Shown piece after piece: positions 14,771-18,642 of a stretch of 18,642 nucleotides of DNA. Position numbers and translations under genes: made by a program. The stretch spans positions 1-18,642 of the forward strand of contig JAHWLA010000021.1 of the NCBI GenBank assembly GCA_019347595.1. The letters run 5' to 3'. The DNA is from Actinomycetota bacterium (lineage in GTDB: Bacteria > Actinomycetota > Acidimicrobiia > Acidimicrobiales > JAHWLA01). Position 1 is the first letter of the stretch, and each line of letters starts with the position of its first letter. Below the pieces are notes generated by a model. The model was not told the origin of the DNA. It saw only the letters and a list, made by a program, of their open reading frames with translations, and made no database searches.

Positions 14771-15993
14771 GAGGGTGGCCCCAGCACGACGGCGGCGTTG
14801 TGCCCGCCGAAGCCGAACGAGTTGGAGATCACCGGCGCGGCCGGCACCGCGCGCGGTGCGCCGGCGACTACGTCGATGGCGATGTCGGGGTCGGTGGCGG
14901 CGTGGTTGGCCGTCGGCGGGACCACCCCGTCGCGGATGGCGAGCAGGGAGGCGACCGCCTCGGTGGCGCCCGCGGCGCCGATGAGGTGGCCGGTAACTCC
15001 CTTGGTCGACGTCACCGGAGGCGGCGAGCCGCCGAACACCTTCACCAACGCCTCGGCCTCGGCGGCGTCGTTGAGCGGCGTCGACGTGCCGTGGGCGTTG
15101 ACGTGCCCGATATCGCCGGCCTGGACGCCGGCATCGGCGAGCGCCAACTCCATGCACGCCACTGCGCCGCCGCCACCGGGTGCGGGCGCGGTGATGTGGT
15201 AGGCGTCGGAGTTCCGGCCGTAGCCGAGCACCTCGCCGTAGATGCGGGCGCCGCGCGCCACCGCCAGGTCCCATCGCTCGAGCACGAGGAAGGCCGCGCC
15301 TTCGCCCATGACAAAGCCGTCGCGGTCGACGTCGAAGGGCCGCGAGGCGAGCTCCGGCGCGTCGCGTCGCGTACTCAGCGCGCCCATGCGGGCGAAGGCG
15401 GCCAACGCCACCGGCGTCACCGCCGCCTCGGTGCCACCGGCCAGTACGACGTCCGACGAGCCGTCGCGCACCAGCCGAAACCCCTCGCCCAGGGCGTGGG
15501 TGCCCGCGGCGCACGCCGTGGCGACACAGAGGTTGGGGCCCGTCCAGCCGTGCTTCATCCCGACGAGGGCGGCGGTGGCGTTCGCCATCATCATGGGGAC
15601 GAGGAAGGGGCTGACGCGAGTCGGCCCCCGCTCGAACATGACCTTCTCCTCCTCCTGCGTGCTCAACCCGCCGACGCCGGTGCCCGCCACCACGCCACAG
15701 CGCGACGGGTCGACGTCCATGGCGCCCGCATCGGCCAACGCGTCGACGGCGGCGGCGAAGCCGAGCTGGGCCGCGCGGTCGGCGCGGCGCGACTCCTTGG
15801 GGCCGAGGTAGGCAACGGGGTCGAAGTCCTTGACCTCGCACGCGAACGCCACGGGGAGGTCGGAGGCGTCGAAGCGCTCGATGGGGCCGGCCGTCGAGCG
15901 GCCGGCCAGCAACGAGGCCCAGAAGGTGTCGAGATCGGTCCCGGCCGGGGTCTTCACGCCGAGCCCGGTGACGGCGACGCGATGTCGAGTCAC
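14767..15993 (-). CDS. fabF: Beta-ketoacyl-ACP synthase II
   Basis: A 408-residue condensing enzyme that elongates acyl-ACP with malonyl-ACP. The Cys-His-His triad is C161 (VATACAAGTHALGEG), H301 (NAHGTSTPLND) and H336 (STKGVTGHLIGAAG), with K331 alongside. GFVMGEGA and the terminal SNSFGFGGHNAAVVL are typical. The start GTG at 15993 overlaps the acpP stop as GTGA, and its own stop overlaps the accD start, so translation is probably coupled in both directions. The length is normal for FabF. In the Mycobacterium FAS-II locus the equivalent position after the ACP gene is held by kasA/kasB. Confidence 0.96.
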   Translation of the reverse strand: MTRHRVAVTGLGVKTPAGTDLDTFWASLLAGRSTAGPIERFDASDLPVAFACEVKDFDPVAYLGPKESRRADRAAQLGFAAAVDALADAGAMDVDPSRCGVVAGTGVGGLSTQEEEKVMFERGPTRVSPFLVPMMMANATAALVGMKHGWTGPNLCVATACAAGTHALGEGFRLVRDGSSDVVLAGGTEAAVTPVALAAFARMGALSTRRDAPELASRPFDVDRDGFVMGEGAAFLVLERWDLAVARGARIYGEVLGYGRNSDAYHITAPAPGGGGAVACMELALADAGVQAGDIGHVNAHGTSTPLNDAAEAEALVKVFGGSPPPVTSTKGVTGHLIGAAGATEAVASLLAIRDGVVPPTANHAATDPDIAIDVVAGAPRAVPAAPVISNSFGFGGHNAAVVLGPPS

Positions 15994-16241
15994 GCCCGCG
16001 CCGCCACCTTCGTCAGCACCACGTCGATGGCCTGGCCCACCGTCTTGATGTCGGCCAGCTCCTCTTCGGGAATGGCGATGTCGAGACGCTCCTCGAGCGC
16101 CATGACCACCTCGACGAGGTCGAGGCTGTCGGCATCGAGGTCGTCCTTGAAGCTCGCCTGCTCGGTGACGGCGTCGGCCTCCACGCCGAGCACCTCCACG
16201 GCGACTTCCTTCAGCGTTCCCAGCACGTCTTCGCGGTTCAT
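15990..16241 (-). CDS. acpP: Acyl carrier protein
   Basis: An 83-residue acidic, helical protein. The phosphopantetheine attachment site is S39 in LDADSLDLVEVVMALEE, slightly different from the usual DSLDxVEL but with the essential DSL. It carries the growing chain between FabD, FabH, FabF, FabG and FabI, all encoded around it. The ATG at 16241 follows an AAGGAG about 11 bases upstream, a strong site suitable for the high expression an ACP needs. It is 27 bases after fabG and overlaps fabF by 4 bases. The short Ala/Arg tail (KVAARA) is unremarkable. Confidence 0.96.
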   Translation of the reverse strand: MNREDVLGTLKEVAVEVLGVEADAVTEQASFKDDLDADSLDLVEVVMALEERLDIAIPEEELADIKTVGQAIDVVLTKVAARA

Positions 16242-16268
16242 CGGTGTTCTCTCTCCTTGTCGATCGTT

Positions 16269-17015
16269 CTAATGACCCATGCCGAGGCCGCCGTCCACGG
16301 GGACGACGGCGCCGGTCACATAACCCGCTGCCTCGGAGCAGAGGAAGGCGACGACGGCCGCCACTTCCTCCGGCGTTCCGAGGCGCCCGAGCGCGACCTG
16401 ACCGGCCAATTGCTCGATCCGCTGGGGGGATAGCGATTCGAGCATGGCGGTTTCGATCGGCCCGGGCGCCACCACGTTGCAGGTGACGCCGCGCGAGGCA
16501 AGCTCGCGGGCGACGGACCGCGTCAGGCCGATGAGACCGGCCTTGGCGGCTGCATAGTTGACCTGTCCGGCCGAGCCCGTCGACGCGACCACGGAGCCGA
16601 CGTTGACGACCCGTCCGAAGCGGGCCTTCATCATCCCGGGCGTCGCCCGGCGTACGGCGTGGAAGGCGCCGTCGAGGTTGGTGCGCAAGACCTCGCCCCA
16701 CTGCTCGTCGCTCATGCGGAGCAGCAGGCCGTCGCGCGTGACACCCGCGTTGTTGACGAGGACGGTCACGCTGCCCAACGTCGATTCGATCTCCGAGAAG
16801 CCCGCGTCCACCGACGACGCCGACGCCACGTCGAGCTGCACGGCGACGCCGCGCGCTCCTGCCTCCTCCACGGAAGCCACGGTCTTGGCCGCGCCTTCCT
16901 CGTCGCGCGACCACCCGACAGCGACGTCGCGACCGTCGGCCGCGAGAGCGACGGCGCACGCGCGCCCGATGCCTCGCGAGGCGCCCGTGACGAACGCAAC
17001 GCGCCGCTCGCTCAT
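16269..17015 (-). CDS. fabG: 3-oxoacyl-ACP reductase
   Basis: A 248-residue classical SDR. The nucleotide motif is TGASRGIG (10-17), then NNAG (88-91), N113 (TNLDG), and the catalytic S141, Y154 and K158 (NYAAAKAG). VVAPGPIETAML and the tail FLCSEAAGYVTGAVVPVDGGLGMGH are typical of FabG, which reduces 3-ketoacyl-ACP with NADPH; W-S-R after strand 2 is compatible with NADPH. The ATG at 17015 overlaps the fabH stop as ATGA. Its place inside the FAS operon supports FabG rather than another SDR. In M. tuberculosis the counterpart mabA is elsewhere, next to inhA. Confidence 0.94.
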   Translation of the reverse strand: MSERRVAFVTGASRGIGRACAVALAADGRDVAVGWSRDEEGAAKTVASVEEAGARGVAVQLDVASASSVDAGFSEIESTLGSVTVLVNNAGVTRDGLLLRMSDEQWGEVLRTNLDGAFHAVRRATPGMMKARFGRVVNVGSVVASTGSAGQVNYAAAKAGLIGLTRSVARELASRGVTCNVVAPGPIETAMLESLSPQRIEQLAGQVALGRLGTPEEVAAVVAFLCSEAAGYVTGAVVPVDGGLGMGH

Positions 17016-17962
17016 CGGCCCCACCGCAACACGGCGCTGGCCCACGCCATGCCTGCGCCGAACCCGCTCAGCAACACGAGATCGCCGTCGGCAACCCGCC
17101 CGCACTCGACCGCTTCGTGCAGGGCCAGGGGCACGGACGCCGCCGACGTATTGCCGTAGCGGTCGATGTTGACGAACGCCCGCTCGAACGGGATGCCGAG
17201 GCGATCGCAGGCGGCCGAGATGATGCGCACGTTGGCCTGATGGGGAACGAACAGGGCGATGTCGGCGGCGGCCACCCCGGCAGAGGCGAGCGCGGCGGCG
17301 CCCGACTCCACCACGACGCGCACGGCCTTGCGGAAGACTTCGGACCCGTCCATGCGCATGTAGGCCTCGCCGGCCGGCACTTCGAGGAGCGACGTCAGCG
17401 AGCCGTCGCACCCGGTGTCCCAGGACAGAAGCCCGCCACCGTCCTCGGCGCGTGCCATCACCACCGCTCCCGCACCGTCACCGAAGAGGATCGCCGTGCC
17501 GCGGTCGAGCGGGTCGACGATACGGGTGAGCGTCTCCGCCCCGATAACGAGCACGTTGTCGCTACGGCCCGACTCCACCACGGAAGCCGCCATGCCGAGC
17601 GCATAGACGAAGCCCGCGCACGCGGCGCTCACGTCGATGGCGCCGCAGCGTACGCCGAGCATTTCCTGCACGGCGGTCGACGTCGAGGGCAGAACCTGGT
17701 CCGGCGTTGTGGTGGCCAGGACGAGGAACCCGATGTCGTCGGGCGTGAGGCCTGCCTCCTTGATGGCGCCCGCGCCCGCGGCCGTCGCCAACGCCGCCGT
17801 CGTGTCGCCCGGGCCCGCCACGCGGCGCTCGCGGATGCCCGTGCGCTCGACGATCCACTCGTCAGTCGACCCAACCCCGCGGCGTTCGAGGTCGGCGTTC
17901 GTCAGCCGCCCCTGCGGGACGGCCGAGCCGCAGCCCACGACGGCGGCGCGACCGAGGCTCAC
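17012..17962 (-). CDS. fabH: Beta-ketoacyl-ACP synthase III
   Basis: A 316-residue initiating condensing enzyme that joins an acyl-CoA primer to malonyl-ACP. Catalytic residues are C115 (VSAACAGFVYAL), H241 (FVPHQANVRI) and N271 (DRYGNTSAAS). DEWIVERTGIRERR (34-47) and ATTTPDQVLPSTS are standard FabH segments. The length is slightly below the usual 320-335. The start is GTG at 17962, overlapping the stop of the upstream carrier-like gene as GTGA, and its end overlaps fabG as ATGA. Primer preference (acetyl or branched) cannot be assigned from sequence alone. Confidence 0.96.
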   Translation of the reverse strand: MSLGRAAVVGCGSAVPQGRLTNADLERRGVGSTDEWIVERTGIRERRVAGPGDTTAALATAAGAGAIKEAGLTPDDIGFLVLATTTPDQVLPSTSTAVQEMLGVRCGAIDVSAACAGFVYALGMAASVVESGRSDNVLVIGAETLTRIVDPLDRGTAILFGDGAGAVVMARAEDGGGLLSWDTGCDGSLTSLLEVPAGEAYMRMDGSEVFRKAVRVVVESGAAALASAGVAAADIALFVPHQANVRIISAACDRLGIPFERAFVNIDRYGNTSAASVPLALHEAVECGRVADGDLVLLSGFGAGMAWASAVLRWGR

Positions 17963-18231
17963 AGCGTGCGCAACCAGGCCACGGGTTGGCCCTCACGGAC
18001 GCGTTCGCCGGGGACGGCGAGCATGCCCATGAGGAAGCCGGTGAACGGGGAGCGGATCGGGACCTGCTCGCCGCCGACCGTCACCGTGCCGACCGCCTGC
18101 CCGGCATCGACGATCTCGCCTTCGGCCGTGACGGTTGCCGGAGCGAGCGGCTGGAACACCCCCAACGCGGGCGCCACGATCACACGCTCGGGAACCAGGA
18201 GCTCCTCGCCGGGAGCCAGCATTGCCGTCAT
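17959..18231 (-). CDS. Lysine-free biotinyl/lipoyl-like (barrel-sandwich hybrid) protein
   Basis: A 90-residue protein whose C-terminal two-thirds follow the biotinyl/lipoyl fold. The strand pattern is VIVAPALGVFQPLAP, GEIVDAGQAVGTV, then IRSPFTGFLMGMLAVPGERVREGQPVAWL, the last resembling the SGTV....GQ.V....PL end of a biotin carrier. The hairpin that should carry the modified lysine (EAMKM in biotin carriers) is TVGGE, with G54 in place of lysine. The whole protein has no lysine, so it cannot be biotinylated or lipoylated. It lies 2 bases after fabD and overlaps fabH, firmly inside the FAS operon. It may be a structural partner of the carboxyltransferase or of ACP enzymes (inference). The fold call is by pattern, and the family is not further recognised. 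Confidence 0.75.
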   Translation of the reverse strand: MTAMLAPGEELLVPERVIVAPALGVFQPLAPATVTAEGEIVDAGQAVGTVTVGGEQVPIRSPFTGFLMGMLAVPGERVREGQPVAWLRTL

Positions 18232-18233
18232 CG

Positions 18234-18642
18234 TCAGACCTCCACCGTCACGCCGGCATCAGCCGGTGTCGACACGTTGCGAACAGGGACGTGGGGCACC
18301 GTGCGCTTCGCCATGCCGGCCAGCGCCGCCCCCGGGCCCACTTCGATCAACGACGAAACGCCGAGACCGGCGATCGTCTCCAGGCAAGTGCGCCAGCGAA
18401 CCGGCTGCACCAGATGGTCGGCCAGGCGACTGCGCCAGCCCTCGCCGTCGGCGTAGGGCATGCCGTCGCCGTTCGACACCACGGGCGCCGATCCGGCGTC
18501 GAGCGAGAGCTCGGCCAGCACCGGGGCGAGCGCCTGCCGGGCCTCGTCCATGAGGGGCGTGTGGAAGGCGCCGCCGACGTTGAGCGCCAGGATCTTGCGG
18601 ACGCCCGCAGCACGGGCGGCATCCACGGCGGTGGCGAGGCCC
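18234..18642 (-). CDS. fabD: Malonyl-CoA:ACP transacylase, C-terminal part (partial)
   Basis: About 136 C-terminal codons are visible and the frame is open to the right edge, where the upstream residues read GLATAVDAARAAG. LNVGGAFHTPLMDEA contains the catalytic histidine of the Ser-His pair (E. coli FabD H201, in SHCALM). VVSNGDGMPY, HLVQPVRWRTCLE and LIEVGPGAALAGMAKR follow in the normal FabD order. The nucleophilic GHSLGE serine lies outside the window. It transfers malonyl from CoA to ACP. It is the most upstream FAS gene seen, and the operon promoter and any regulator are to the right. Confidence 0.94.
   Translation of the reverse strand, partial: GLATAVDAARAAGVRKILALNVGGAFHTPLMDEARQALAPVLAELSLDAGSAPVVSNGDGMPYADGEGWRSRLADHLVQPVRWRTCLETIAGLGVSSLIEVGPGAALAGMAKRTVPHVPVRNVSTPADAGVTVEV

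Noticed and set aside
14771..15841. N-terminal extension of accD into fabF
   Set aside because: The frame is open but encodes Arg/Gly-rich nonsense antiparallel in meaning to FabF; homology to carboxyltransferases begins only after the fabF stop.

Overview
The window is very GC-rich, gene-dense bacterial DNA with actinobacterial features: frequent GTG starts, 4-nt start/stop overlaps, a stand-alone AccD of the acyl-CoA carboxylase type, an InhA-like FabI, and aceE beside the FAS-II genes. A secreted peptidase carrying 'GYW...DGGIFAFGDA' repeats suggests class Acidimicrobiia. That placement is an inference; no rRNA or tRNA gene is present to test it.

Layout. 1-221 is the 3' end of thiH (+). 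251-379 holds a doubtful, possibly frameshifted small ORF (-). 419-1207 is a class I methyltransferase (-). 1336-2724 is a secreted M23 peptidase with six GYW repeats (+), preceded by a sigma-28-like promoter candidate and followed by a hairpin. 2897-3664 is a 17beta-HSD10-like short-chain dehydrogenase (-). 3778-5163 is an MFS transporter (+). 5164-5411 holds a candidate LexA-type box and a small minus-strand ORF. 5412-8755 is a hyuA-hyuB operon (-). 8771-8824 is a large imperfect palindrome. 8834-9841 encodes RNase HI fused to a YpsA/SLOG-like domain (-). 9873-12575 is aceE (+), and a 17-bp-stem hairpin separates it from the convergent FAS-II operon. From 12638 to the right edge the minus strand reads fabD (partial), a lysine-free biotinyl/lipoyl-like protein, fabH, fabG, acpP, fabF, accD and fabI. 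No stretch longer than 300 bases lacks a gene.

How the genes work together. AceE helps make acetyl-CoA, AccD would contribute to malonyl-CoA, and FabD loads malonate on AcpP. FabH starts chains, FabF elongates them, and FabG and FabI reduce them. No dehydratase, biotin carboxylase, genuine biotin carrier or regulator lies in the window. Genes in the operon are tightly packed, and accD appears to use a CTG start inside the fabF stop.

The most unusual items are the lysine-free carrier-like protein inside the FAS operon, the RNase HI-SLOG fusion, the CTG-initiated AccD with an altered N-terminal half, and the possible LexA-controlled small ORF. I see no CRISPR array, insertion sequence, prophage or classical defence island.
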